From positions 84,008 through 140,883 of the forward strand of contig NZ_JARIXP010000003.1 in assembly GCF_029269265.1 (NCBI RefSeq): 56,876 nt of DNA. The letters are read 5' to 3'. The notes below the pieces were generated by a model, which made no database searches, was not told where the DNA came from, and saw only the letters and a program-made list of their open reading frames with translations. Positions 36,152 to 45,170 of the stretch are shown here, in pieces. The stretch comes from Rheinheimera sp. 1928-s (GTDB lineage: Bacteria; Pseudomonadota; Gammaproteobacteria; Enterobacterales; Alteromonadaceae). The position numbers and the translations under genes are program-made. Every line of letters begins with the position of its first letter. Within the stretch, counting starts at the first letter, position 1.

Positions 36152-37030
36152 TTAATTTTCTACAGTCACCTGCTGTAACAAGCTCAGATCGACTTTCATT
36201 CGCTGCTTCAGCACCTCGCCCACCACAATCAGGGTTGGGCCAGTCAGTGGAAAAGCAGCAAGACGCTCACTGATATCAGCCAAAGTGCCCTGCAGCTGGG
36301 TTTGCTGGGCTGTACTGACCTGATCCAGCAGCGCTATAGGGGTATGATCCGGCCAGCCGACAGAGACTAAACCAGCACTTAATTGCTGCAAGCGGTTCAG
36401 TCCCATATAGACCACCAAAGTGGGGTTAGAGCCATTGGCTCTGTATTGATATCCAGACCAGTCGGGTTGTTTGGCTGGGTCGGCAAACTGCGCCGTTAAA
36501 AACTGCACTGAAGTTGCACAACCTCGCGCTGTTAACGGAATACCACAATAAGCTGAAGCCGCGCAGGCGCTGGTGACGCCAGGCACTATCGCAAAAGCAA
36601 TTCCGGCTTGTTGTAAAGCTGCGGCCTCTTCTGATACCCGGCCAAAAATCGCCGGATCGCCACCTTTGAGCCGTACCACTAAACCACCTTGCTGGCCGTA
36701 TTGGACCAGCAACTGGTTAATCTCTTTTTGTGGCATGGCATGACGGCTTGCTCTTTTACCAACAAATACTTTTTTGCAGCGTCGTGGTGCTATGGCCAAC
36801 AGTTCAGCCGAAACTAAACTATCAAACAGCAACACATCAGCTTGTTGCAATAAACGCTGAGCTTTGACTGTTAACAGTTCAGGATCACCTGGCCCTGCAC
36901 CTATCAGCACCACCTGACCTTTACCTGCTGGTTTTTGCTGTTCTGTTTCTGCAGTTTCACCTTTCCAGTTCCAGCCGGATAGCCACTGCGCCGCCTGTGG
37001 TACTCGTAGTAAATGACTGATTACACTCAT
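36152..37030 (-). CDS. cobA: Uroporphyrinogen-III C-methyltransferase (siroheme synthesis)
   Basis: The product has 292 residues. An N-terminal extension of ~35 residues precedes the SUMT core: VVLIGAGPGDPELLTVKAQRL, then VVRLKGGDPAIFGR (binding loop) and VPGVTSACAASAYCGIPLT. It makes precorrin-2 with SAM for siroheme, the NirB cofactor. The rest of the siroheme pathway (CysG N-terminal half) is not in the window. Confidence 0.92.
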   Translation of the reverse strand: MSVISHLLRVPQAAQWLSGWNWKGETAETEQQKPAGKGQVVLIGAGPGDPELLTVKAQRLLQQADVLLFDSLVSAELLAIAPRRCKKVFVGKRASRHAMPQKEINQLLVQYGQQGGLVVRLKGGDPAIFGRVSEEAAALQQAGIAFAIVPGVTSACAASAYCGIPLTARGCATSVQFLTAQFADPAKQPDWSGYQYRANGSNPTLVVYMGLNRLQQLSAGLVSVGWPDHTPIALLDQVSTAQQTQLQGTLADISERLAAFPLTGPTLIVVGEVLKQRMKVDLSLLQQVTVEN

Positions 37031-37109
37031 CTTGCTGCCACCCTTTTACTTTTATCTGCCTTTTTGCCTTGTCCTTTGCCTTTATCGCGGTTCTTTGTGA
37101 ACCTTGCGA

Positions 37110-37469
37110 TCAGGCCGCTGATGCCTGTTGATCTTGTTTTATTGCATTCAGCCACACTCTGCCCTGTTGCAGTTTCACCCCATATACAGGGATCACCACT
37201 TCAGGTTGTTCTAAGCACTGGCCACTGGTCAGGTCAAAGTGCTGTTTATACAAAGGTGAAGCGACCACTATCTGCTCACCTACAGAACCCACTATGCCGC
37301 GCGACAGCACATTAGCCTTACCGAGCGGATCGTAATTTCCTACCGCATAAATCTGTTGTTCGCCTTGCAGCTCCAGCAAAAATACCGCTATTTGCTGGCC
37401 ATTCAGCAAAGCACAAATGCCGCTGTTTTCGACTAAATCTTCAAAAGCACAAATATCAGTCCAGGCCAT
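37110..37469 (-). CDS. nirD: Nitrite reductase (NADH) small subunit
   Basis: The product has 119 residues of the Rieske-like NirD fold, without Cys/His cluster ligands, as usual for NirD. VIPVYGVKLQQGRVWLNAIKQ is near the C-terminus. It starts one base after nirB stops and assists NirB. Confidence 0.9.
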   Translation of the reverse strand: MAWTDICAFEDLVENSGICALLNGQQIAVFLLELQGEQQIYAVGNYDPLGKANVLSRGIVGSVGEQIVVASPLYKQHFDLTSGQCLEQPEVVIPVYGVKLQQGRVWLNAIKQDQQASAA

Positions 37470-37470
37470 G

Positions 37471-40032
37471 TTAGTTCTCCTCTGCTAATGTAGTGACAGG
37501 CAGCTCTGTGATTGGAATTTGTTGCAACCACTGGCGTTTTTCTTCAGCTGTAGCAGGGCGAATTTGCGAGCGTTCTTCGACAAAAACAATGTTTTCATCC
37601 GCATCCGGGCTGTTTACAAACTGGCGGAAACGTTTCAGCGCTTGTGGGTCGTCCAGCGTGGCTTTCCACTCACAGGCATAAGTATTCACTAAGGCTGCCA
37701 TTTGGTTTTCCAGCTCTGCGGCTAAACCCAGCTCGTCGTCGATAATGACTTTACGCAGATAGTCCAAGCCGCCATCCAGCTTTTCCATCCAGACTGAAGT
37801 GCGCTGTAAACGGTCGGCTGTGCGGATATACAACATCAGAATGCGGTCTATGTAGCGGATTAAAGTGTCGGTATCGAGGTCGGTGGCAAACAGGTCGGCG
37901 TGGCGTGGTCTCATACCGCCGTTACCACAGACATAGAGGTTCCAGCCATTTTCGGTGGCAATAATACCGATGTCTTTGCTTTGCGCTTCAGCACATTCGC
38001 GGGTACAGCCCGACACCGCCATTTTGATTTTGTGTGGCGCACGTAAACCTTTGTAGCGGTTTTCAATAGCTATGGCCTGGCCGACGCTGTCTTGCACACC
38101 ATACCGACACCAGGTGCTGCCAACACAAGATTTGACTGTCCGCAGCGACTTGCCATAGGCATGGCCTGTCTCAAAACCAGCATCAACCAAACGCTGCCAA
38201 ATGGCAGGCAACTGCTCTAAACGGGCACCAAATAAGTCGATCCGCTGACCACCGGTAATTTTGGTGTAGAGGTTAAAATCCAACGCTACCTGACCTATCA
38301 CCAACAGTTTTTCTGCGGTAATTTCACCACCTGCTATACGCGGTACCACTGAATAGGAGCCGTCTTTTTGCATATTGGCGAGAAAGGTATCGTTGGTGTC
38401 CTGCAAACCCACATGAGGCTTTTTCAGCACATAATCATTCCAGCTCGATGCCAGAATAGAGCCCACAGTTGGCTTACAAATATCACAGCCCAACCCCTGA
38501 CCATGGCGGCTCAATAATTCGGAAAAGGTTTTAATACCACCGACCTGGACTAAATGCAGCAATTCCTGACGGGAATACGCAAAGTGTTCACACAGATGAT
38601 TTTTAACCTCAACACCACGGCTTTTCAGCTCGTCATCCACTACGGATTTGAGCAAAGCAGTACAACCACCACAGCCTGTACTGGCCTTGGTACAGCTTTT
38701 GATACTGGCTAAATCGCAGCAACCACTGTCCATAGCCGCCACTATGTCGCCCTTGGCCACGTTATGACAGGAACAAATTGTCGCACTGTTGGGTAAAGTT
38801 AAAGCCGCCAAAGGCGCGCCGGATGCTGCAGGTAAAATCAGTTGTTCCGGCTGTTTTGGCAGCAGCATATCGTTTAAGGCGTATTGCAACAGGCTATCGT
38901 AGTTACTGGTGTCGCCGACCAGCACAGCGCCCAACAGCCTTTTACCGTCTTTGCTGACTACCATTTTTTTGTAGACTTGAGCACGTGGGTCGGTAAACAC
39001 ATAACTTAAAGCGCCGGGCGTTCTGGCATGGGCATCACCTATAGAACCCACTTCCACACCCAGCAGTTTCAGCTTGGTGCTCATATCAGCGCCGCTAAAT
39101 TTGTGCCCGCCACCTGTCAATTGACTGACCACAACACGAGCCATCTGATAACCGGGTGCTACCAGACCAAAGATCTTTTGCTGCCATAAGGCACATTCAC
39201 CTATGGCATAAATATGTGGGTCGGACGTCTGGCACTGATCATTAACCACAACACCACCCCGATCGCCGACAGCTAAACCGCAGCTGCGCGCCAGTTGGTC
39301 ATAAGGCCGGATGCCAGCGGAAAACAGCACTAAGTCAGTCTCTAAGCTTTCGCCATCAGCAAACTGCAACTGATAACGACATTCAGCTCCAGCTACTATG
39401 GCTTGCGTGGCTTTGCCGGTATGCACCTGCACACCCAGTTCAGAAATTTTCTGGCTTAACATCTGGCCGCCGCCCTGATCCAGCTGCACTGCCATCAGTT
39501 GGGGCGCAAACTCCACCACATGAGTTTGTAAACCCAATTGTTTCAGCGCATTGGCCGCTTCCAGCCCCAGCAAACCGCCACCTATCACTACGCCTACTTT
39601 ACTTACCGCAGCGCTTTGCGCTATCGCATCTAAATCCTGCAAAGTGCGGTACACCAGACAATGCGGCTGATCATTGCCAGGAATTGGCGGTACAAAAGCG
39701 TAGGAGCCTGTCGCCAGCACCAGCTCGTCGTAATAAAACTGCCCGCCCTGACTGGTCACAACCAACTGCTGCTCGCGGTTGATTTGCTCCACCCAACAAT
39801 TCAGACGGTACTGAATATTAGCGGCCTGATAGGCTTCTTCTGTCGTTAACGCCAGTTGCTCTGCGCTGGTGCCGCTGAAATAGCCGGATAAATGCACCCT
39901 GTCATACGCCAGCTGGGCTTCACCACAAAGCACAGTAATTTGCGCGGATGGGTCTTTAGCTCGTAACTGATCAACAAAATGGTGCCCTACCATACCGTTG
40001 CCGATCACCAGAATTTGTTTGGTCTGCTGCAT
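37471..40032 (-). CDS. nirB: Nitrite reductase (NADH) large subunit
   Basis: The product is 853 residues from the ATG at 40032 (near E. coli NirB, 847). An FAD/NAD module begins with ILVIGNGMVGHHFVDQLR. A BFD [2Fe-2S] domain has CSCHNVAKGD and STGCGGC. The siroheme/[4Fe-4S] domain has SCVGSTWCRYG and SGCTRECAEAQ. It reduces nitrite to ammonium with NADH. An upstream terminator suggests antitermination control. Confidence 0.95.
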   Translation of the reverse strand: MQQTKQILVIGNGMVGHHFVDQLRAKDPSAQITVLCGEAQLAYDRVHLSGYFSGTSAEQLALTTEEAYQAANIQYRLNCWVEQINREQQLVVTSQGGQFYYDELVLATGSYAFVPPIPGNDQPHCLVYRTLQDLDAIAQSAAVSKVGVVIGGGLLGLEAANALKQLGLQTHVVEFAPQLMAVQLDQGGGQMLSQKISELGVQVHTGKATQAIVAGAECRYQLQFADGESLETDLVLFSAGIRPYDQLARSCGLAVGDRGGVVVNDQCQTSDPHIYAIGECALWQQKIFGLVAPGYQMARVVVSQLTGGGHKFSGADMSTKLKLLGVEVGSIGDAHARTPGALSYVFTDPRAQVYKKMVVSKDGKRLLGAVLVGDTSNYDSLLQYALNDMLLPKQPEQLILPAASGAPLAALTLPNSATICSCHNVAKGDIVAAMDSGCCDLASIKSCTKASTGCGGCTALLKSVVDDELKSRGVEVKNHLCEHFAYSRQELLHLVQVGGIKTFSELLSRHGQGLGCDICKPTVGSILASSWNDYVLKKPHVGLQDTNDTFLANMQKDGSYSVVPRIAGGEITAEKLLVIGQVALDFNLYTKITGGQRIDLFGARLEQLPAIWQRLVDAGFETGHAYGKSLRTVKSCVGSTWCRYGVQDSVGQAIAIENRYKGLRAPHKIKMAVSGCTRECAEAQSKDIGIIATENGWNLYVCGNGGMRPRHADLFATDLDTDTLIRYIDRILMLYIRTADRLQRTSVWMEKLDGGLDYLRKVIIDDELGLAAELENQMAALVNTYACEWKATLDDPQALKRFRQFVNSPDADENIVFVEERSQIRPATAEEKRQWLQQIPITELPVTTLAEEN

Positions 40033-40083
40033 TGTTATGTCCTTAAGGCCTTTGGCGGCTGACTCAACCACCAGATTTTGCCC

Positions 40084-40165
40084 ATAAAAAAAGCCCAGGC
40101 CTGACCCACTTAAACAGTAGTCAGAACCTGGGCTTCGTTGCCCGTGCACAGTCAAAACTATGCAC
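40084..40165 (-). promoter_or_regulatory. nirB leader: hairpin and intrinsic terminator
   Basis: On the - strand, a hairpin (GTGCATAG with CTGTGCAC, 6-nt loop, 40144-40165) is followed by a terminator (AAGCCCAGG with CCTGGGCTT, 40091-40135) and a T-run. It sits ~50 bp before the nirB ATG. The spacing resembles the nirC leader. It is a likely NasR-controlled attenuator. Confidence 0.72.
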
Positions 40166-40510
40166 CTCAATTCAAATTGTGTTGCATTAGCTTCAGCCAA
40201 TGCACTGGATAAACTCTTACAAACGCTGACAGAACCAAAGCACAAAGAATGCCAGTTTATTAACTCGCTGATTTTATTGGGTAATGGCTAATTTATGTGC
40301 AGGTGACTATCAAAACCTTGCTTTGAATTGGTGCAAAATGGCACCGGATTGAGGCGGGGTTTCTTAGCGGACACAGCTCCAAAGGTAATTTTTCTATTTT
40401 GAGTTTTGTTGTAAAAAACATCGTAAAACACAGTAGAAGACAGCAGAAGACACAAAAACCAAATCAATAAAAGCACTTTAAAAACAACAAATTAAGTTAG
40501 TAGCTGTATA

Positions 40511-40542
40511 ACAAAACGCAAATTTTAAATTTTGCGTTTTGT
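40511..40542 (-). terminator. Terminator of the SIMPL gene
   Basis: ACAAAACGCAAA (40511-40522) pairs with 40531-40542 around an 8-nt loop, with AT-rich flanks. It can end the SIMPL transcript. No convincing gene was found in 40166-40561. Confidence 0.6.
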
Positions 40543-40561
40543 CTGACCTGCAGCAAAAACC

Positions 40562-41290
40562 TTACTTCAGGGTATAGACCACATAAACCACAGCACTGGC
40601 TTTCATTGCGCTGATTTCAAAAACGGCTTGCCGTCTGGAGCCTGATACAGATACCGCATCGTAAGATATGTTGCTCAATGCTCCCTCGATGGATTGAGTT
40701 GGCGTTAAGTTGTATTGATCCTCCGAACGCGTCTTAAACTCACTAATTGAATAAACATCTTTGATTTTTTTGCCCTGAGTAGCAGCCATATCTTCAGCCT
40801 TTTGTCGGGCTTCTTTTAACGCCAGCATTGCCACTTGTTTTTTAATCGCCCGCTCATCTTTTATCACGCCAACACTATTCAAAATATTGTTGATGCCTGC
40901 TTTTACCAACACATCCATTAACAGGGAATATTTAGCTGGCTCAGGTAACGTAATTTCCACAGTCCAGCCAACTCTTGTACCCAGAAGCACTTTCTTATTG
41001 TTTTCATAATTATGTTCAACTTCAATACTCAAAGGCGCAGCACTAATGTGGTCTTTACCTATGCCCAAAGGCTGAAGTGCCAGCAATAGCGCACTGGCTT
41101 TTTGCTCCACCTTTTGCTTCGCCAACTCTGGGTCCATATTGAGTTCAGTAATATCAACCGTAGTTTTCACCTGATCCGGATACACCAGTTGCTCTGCATA
41201 ACCCTCAACATAAATATGAGGCTCTGTTGGGATCACAGTAGCAAGCGCAGGCAGGCTGAACCACAAACACAATCCTATTAGCTTTTTCAT
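40562..41290 (-). CDS. Periplasmic SIMPL-domain protein (DUF541)
   Basis: The product is 242 residues from the ATG at 41290. A signal peptide ends near PALA. The SIMPL domain is visible in HIYVEGYAEQLVYPDQVKTTVDI and VKDERAIKKQVAMLALKEARQKAE-type segments, with ALSNISYDAVSVSGSRRQAV at the end. SIMPL proteins are linked to oxidative or envelope stress. Confidence 0.87.
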   Translation of the reverse strand: MKKLIGLCLWFSLPALATVIPTEPHIYVEGYAEQLVYPDQVKTTVDITELNMDPELAKQKVEQKASALLLALQPLGIGKDHISAAPLSIEVEHNYENNKKVLLGTRVGWTVEITLPEPAKYSLLMDVLVKAGINNILNSVGVIKDERAIKKQVAMLALKEARQKAEDMAATQGKKIKDVYSISEFKTRSEDQYNLTPTQSIEGALSNISYDAVSVSGSRRQAVFEISAMKASAVVYVVYTLK

Positions 41291-41530
41291 CTTATCTCCT
41301 TGTATCATCTATTCAAGCTGTTGTACCTAAAGCAAATTTAGCGATATTTTGGCGAAACAGCGACCTGAATCTCTGCATTCTTACGAATAAAACCAACTGC
41401 GCTTGGATTTTGAATTGTGGTAGTATTTCAAGTAAATTTTTTACATAAAATTAAATAATCAGTTTGTTCTACACATAAATCTTAAGCTCAGTAAAAGTAA
41501 ACCGACAAACTCAGAGTTGTTCAAGGAAGA

Positions 41531-42013
41531 ATGATGCAAAAGCCCCAAATCCTTTGGAGAAATCAAACTCCATCACGCTCTTCGCTAAAGCTCGGCTGGA
41601 AGCAGCTCAGCAGAAATGCCAAAGTGGCACTGATAACCTTCAGTCTGTTGTACCTTGGCTTCTCCATTTATCATAGCCTCGAACAACAGAGTGCTTTTAG
41701 CTTAGTGCTGTGCATAGTTTCTATAAGTTCTTTAACAATCACGATTTTGCAAGCTAAAGGCTTCCCCAAAGAAGATCTGGGCAGTCTGATGAATAAGCTT
41801 AAAGTGGACAACAACACTATTTGGATAGGCGACTACCAGCTTCCTGATACAGTCCGCAAAGTTGTGATTGGTCGAATGGATATCCAGGGGCCAGCCTATT
41901 TGCAGCTGGCCTGGAATCAAGGGCATCAGTGGATATTTCAGCTGGATGAGCTGCAACAAGTACGACATTTTTTCCGCCAGCATGCACCTCAGATTGAAAT
42001 CCTCAACGAATAA
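41531..42013 (+). CDS. Hypothetical two-helix membrane protein
   Basis: The product has 160 residues. Two hydrophobic segments (VALITFSLLYLGFSIYHSL, SLVLCIVSISSLTITIL) are followed by a beta-rich cytoplasmic part (NNTIWIGDYQLPDTVRKVVI) reminiscent of PH-like YcxB folds. Family not recognised. RBS AAGGAAG precedes adjacent ATGs. Confidence 0.6.
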   Translation: MMQKPQILWRNQTPSRSSLKLGWKQLSRNAKVALITFSLLYLGFSIYHSLEQQSAFSLVLCIVSISSLTITILQAKGFPKEDLGSLMNKLKVDNNTIWIGDYQLPDTVRKVVIGRMDIQGPAYLQLAWNQGHQWIFQLDELQQVRHFFRQHAPQIEILNE

Positions 42014-42021
42014 GCGGCTGA

Positions 42022-43260
42022 TTATGAGCTGGGCGCAGCCGTTAAATACCGCTGCTGCAACTGTTCAAATCTTTGTTTCCCCACTGACTGACCGACAGCG
42101 TCAATAAAGCCAGCAGGCAACTGGTAACTCTCTGGTTGCTGCTGGTCCAGCAGTGGCAAATACTGGTCCAGTGACTTGCCTTGTTGCTGTAATAACTGGT
42201 CCAGCTCATACCAAAACGCAGCGCCTTTGTCGTAAAACAAAGCGTAGTAACTGTAATCCTGTTGCTCTGTTACTTTCTGCTGCGCCAGATACAAACCAGC
42301 TGTTGCATTAGGGCCTGAAGCCGCTCTCTCTGCATAATACAGCGGCGTCTGTTCAGGCCGAACTCCGGCTTTTAGCAACGATTTATAGCCAAAGTAATGC
42401 GCCAGACTTTCGCTTTGCCACAAAGGTAGTGGCTTGGTGTACAGCATATGGAAAAGTTCATGGCCGGAAATCCACCATAAACGCTGTTGGCTTTTTGCAC
42501 TGATCCCCGAGGCGTCATAATGAAAATTCGCCAGATAGCTATTTAAGCCTGCAGCCCCACCTAAGTTACGCTGCGCTGGGCTGACCCCCAGCCACAGCAA
42601 GCTGATGGGCTGAGATGGTTTTGCTGCAGTTAGCTGCATCAGATAGTCAAACTGGGCTTGTTGTAACTTTAACTGTGTCGGGCCAAGCAAAGCGCCGATG
42701 TCTGTATTGCTATAAATATCAAAGCGTTGATTCGCTATTTTGATAGAACTTAAGGTTTTACCAACCAAATAAAACAAAGGCGGCTGGTTCTCTGCAGCAA
42801 TGCTTTTGCAGTCACTCAACCGATCTTGTTGCTTCAAGCAAATCTCTGCAACACCTGCACCTTTAATTCTCAGCACATCATCCCATTCCGTCAGCAGCCA
42901 CCAGCCTTGATCTGAATACAAATTTTGCTGTTGTGATACATCATAATCCTGCTGTTTTAACTCGATAAAATGTACCGGCCAGCGCACTTCGTCACAGATT
43001 AAATCTGTGTCCAAAGTCGCTTTACTGGCTTTACCTTGCCGCAAACAAAGCAGCTCTGTTGGAGGAGCAACATCAGATTTCATACTGCGGGCGCCAGTTA
43101 GCTGAAAAGTACCCAACTGCTTAGTCCTGATACTCAAATGGGCTTTGGTTGGGTGTTCTGATAATTCCAACTGATAACGCAGCATAGGCTCGGCCTTACT
43201 GCCTGTGCTTTGTAGCATGGCGCAAAAGAAACAGCTGATTAAAAACAATCCTTTGTTCAT
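42022..43260 (-). CDS. Secreted HExxH metallopeptidase-like protein
   Basis: The product has 412 residues with a signal peptide (KGLFLISCFFCAMLQSTG). H267-E-L-F-H271 forms HExxH and E284 follows after 12 residues in WQSESLAHYFGYK, in a gluzincin-like order though the spacing is shorter than in M1 enzymes. It may be a distant M1/M61-like aminopeptidase. I assign no substrate. It is convergent with the 41531 gene. Confidence 0.68.
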   Translation of the reverse strand: MNKGLFLISCFFCAMLQSTGSKAEPMLRYQLELSEHPTKAHLSIRTKQLGTFQLTGARSMKSDVAPPTELLCLRQGKASKATLDTDLICDEVRWPVHFIELKQQDYDVSQQQNLYSDQGWWLLTEWDDVLRIKGAGVAEICLKQQDRLSDCKSIAAENQPPLFYLVGKTLSSIKIANQRFDIYSNTDIGALLGPTQLKLQQAQFDYLMQLTAAKPSQPISLLWLGVSPAQRNLGGAAGLNSYLANFHYDASGISAKSQQRLWWISGHELFHMLYTKPLPLWQSESLAHYFGYKSLLKAGVRPEQTPLYYAERAASGPNATAGLYLAQQKVTEQQDYSYYALFYDKGAAFWYELDQLLQQQGKSLDQYLPLLDQQQPESYQLPAGFIDAVGQSVGKQRFEQLQQRYLTAAPSS

Positions 43261-43330
43261 GATGATTCCCTAAGATTTAAGCTGCTGATTCGATATAGGA
43301 AAATATAAGAAGTTCAAAAACGGGTAAAAC

Positions 43331-43364
43331 AAAAAAGCCTACAATCACAAAAGCAATCGTAGGC
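43331..43364 (-). terminator. Terminator after the S41 peptidase gene
   Basis: A 9-bp stem (GCCTACAAT at 43337 with ATCGTAGGC ending 43364; one G-T wobble), with TTTTTTG on the - strand. Confidence 0.75.
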
Positions 43365-43374
43365 CCTTCACTTT

Positions 43375-44337
43375 CTAACTGCCTTTATTCGCCAATCTCA
43401 AAGCCGTATAAAGCGCCATTTCTGCACTTACCCTGATATTCGGCTCCACACCAACACCTTCAAAGTTAGTGCCGGTGATTGGGTTCACCGGCCTGTACAT
43501 TGGGATACGCACAAAAAGCCAGTCGTTCACTTGAGCTGCCCCTGTGTAATGCGCCAGACCAACGCTGGTTTCGCCTATCACTACAGCACGACCAAGCTGT
43601 TGCAGCGTATAGCTGAAAAACTCACCCGCACTAACCAGCCCGTCACTTTGCAGAATGTACAGCGGCTTAGTTTTTAACAGCTCTGAATCCGGCACGGCCA
43701 GACTTCGTACTTGCTCTGTGATTTTGCCATCGCGATCCTGCAGATCCCATAACAAAGTGCCTTCTGGTACAAAGTGGCTGATCAAATACTGCACCAATTG
43801 CGGTGATCCTCCAACGCTGTCACGCAGGTCGATGACTATATGATCACTGTGACTTAGAAACACCAACGCGGCGTGGCCAATTTTATGCGCTTCTTCCGCT
43901 TGCCAGAATTTGTACAGTTTTAAATACCCAATATTGCCCGGCAGAATGCGCGCCTGCTCAAAAGCAAAGTTATTGATTTTACGCTCTTCGGTCTCGATTA
44001 AACGATGCGATACGCCACCTTGCTCTGCGATTAATGCCAGATTTAAATGACCATCACCGCTGTATTGATGCATCAAATCACCGACCTTGTCTGCAAACTG
44101 CTCATGAGTGGTAATATCAGCCAAAGCCCCACTTTGCTGTTGTTGCTGCAACAGCGCACTGACTTTTAACGCAGTGTCGGGGAACACATACTGCTCATTC
44201 AGTATGCGAATAACGCCATCAATACTGGCTTGCCTTTCAGCTGGGGTAAGAGCGGTGTTTGCCTGAACAAAAAATGGAAAAGCGACAACAATAAGCAGCG
44301 CCAAAGCAAGGGCCTGCCTTTTTAATAAAGAAATCAT
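43375..44337 (-). CDS. S41-family peptidase (IRBP/CtpA-like), no PDZ
   Basis: The product has 320 residues with a signal peptide. The S41 core shows DHIVIDLRDSVGGSPQLVQYL and LYILQSDGLVSAGEFFSYTL (nucleophile Ser near GLVSAGE), then GRAVVIGETSVGLAHY. The N-terminal domain resembles the IRBP type. It should act outside the cytoplasm. Confidence 0.85.
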   Translation of the reverse strand: MISLLKRQALALALLIVVAFPFFVQANTALTPAERQASIDGVIRILNEQYVFPDTALKVSALLQQQQQSGALADITTHEQFADKVGDLMHQYSGDGHLNLALIAEQGGVSHRLIETEERKINNFAFEQARILPGNIGYLKLYKFWQAEEAHKIGHAALVFLSHSDHIVIDLRDSVGGSPQLVQYLISHFVPEGTLLWDLQDRDGKITEQVRSLAVPDSELLKTKPLYILQSDGLVSAGEFFSYTLQQLGRAVVIGETSVGLAHYTGAAQVNDWLFVRIPMYRPVNPITGTNFEGVGVEPNIRVSAEMALYTALRLANKGS

Positions 44338-44394
44338 AACTACCTCAAATTACTGATAAAAGTTCTGTAAAACTAATAAACACAGTCATTTGAG

Positions 44395-44799
44395 TTAAAG
44401 CTGATAATAAAGCCGTTTTTTATGCAGATTAGCGTCGTGCCATAACGACAGCCGAAAGCGCCGGCCTGGGCCTGCGCGAATAAACCAGAGTAAAAGCAGA
44501 AAACACAAAGAGAGGGTCAGAGGAATTAACACCAAAGCCAGTTTGCCAAATTCCAGCACCAGTTGGTAATCAGCCTGCTGTTTCTGGTGTAAAAACAATA
44601 AGGCTGGGCTGCGCTGAAGTTGTTGTAACAAAGGCGCTTCGGCTTTATCAGCAGGAACAGTCCAAAGTTGTTGATACCCTGGTCCGTTTTGCTCAGCCGT
44701 AGGTACTGTGTGTAAAAAGGCCAGCAGCCACACCAAAGCACAGCTTGCCAGCAACAATGCCAGCATTCGCCATAGTTTTGTGTTTGGTTGAAGTGGCAT
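44395..44799 (-). CDS. Small hypothetical membrane protein
   Basis: The product is 134 residues from the ATG at 44799, with AGGAAG six bases upstream. The alternative ATG at 44820 lacks an RBS. Two membrane helices (MLALLLASCALVWLLAFLH, LALVLIPLTLSLCFLLLLWF) flank a ~55-residue loop. Function unknown. Confidence 0.55.
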   Translation of the reverse strand: MPLQPNTKLWRMLALLLASCALVWLLAFLHTVPTAEQNGPGYQQLWTVPADKAEAPLLQQLQRSPALLFLHQKQQADYQLVLEFGKLALVLIPLTLSLCFLLLLWFIRAGPGRRFRLSLWHDANLHKKRLYYQL

Positions 44800-44856
44800 T
44801 GCAAGCTTCCTGTACAACATGAACGGAGGATAGGGACTGAACTAATCAAAAACAAG

Positions 44857-45170
44857 GCTTTACAGGAATAATCTCCGAGCCAGGTCTGATGTTACTTATT
44901 TGGAAAAGCTGAACATCTGGTAATTTTCTCTGTAGAAAAGTCTGTCAATCCTCAACGCCCACCGCACCAGATGGCAATTAGTTGATGCCGAATCAACCAA
45001 GCCTGAGTACAATAGGCGGGCGTTGATAATTCTCAGGGTTAGTTTATTCACCAAGGCCCGTGGCGCAGCATCATGCTGATAGCCATAACAAAACCCATAT
45101 AACAAAGCGCACCCTATTTTAATCAGGCCGATCAATAAAGGTCTTTGAACATCAGCAGGAAAAAGAAAAA
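44857..45170 (+). other. ilvE upstream region
   Basis: About 310 bp without a clear gene. An 8-bp inverted repeat (CAACGCCC 44953-44960 with GGGCGTTG 45018-45025) is present. AGCAGGAAAAAG precedes the ilvE ATG. No terminator or T-box was seen. Confidence 0.4.

Noticed and set aside
45082-45111. Nine-codon frame rich in Ile (three ATA codons) upstream of ilvE as a leader peptide
   Set aside because: There is no terminator/antiterminator structure between it and ilvE, and nine codons are fewer than known ilv leaders.
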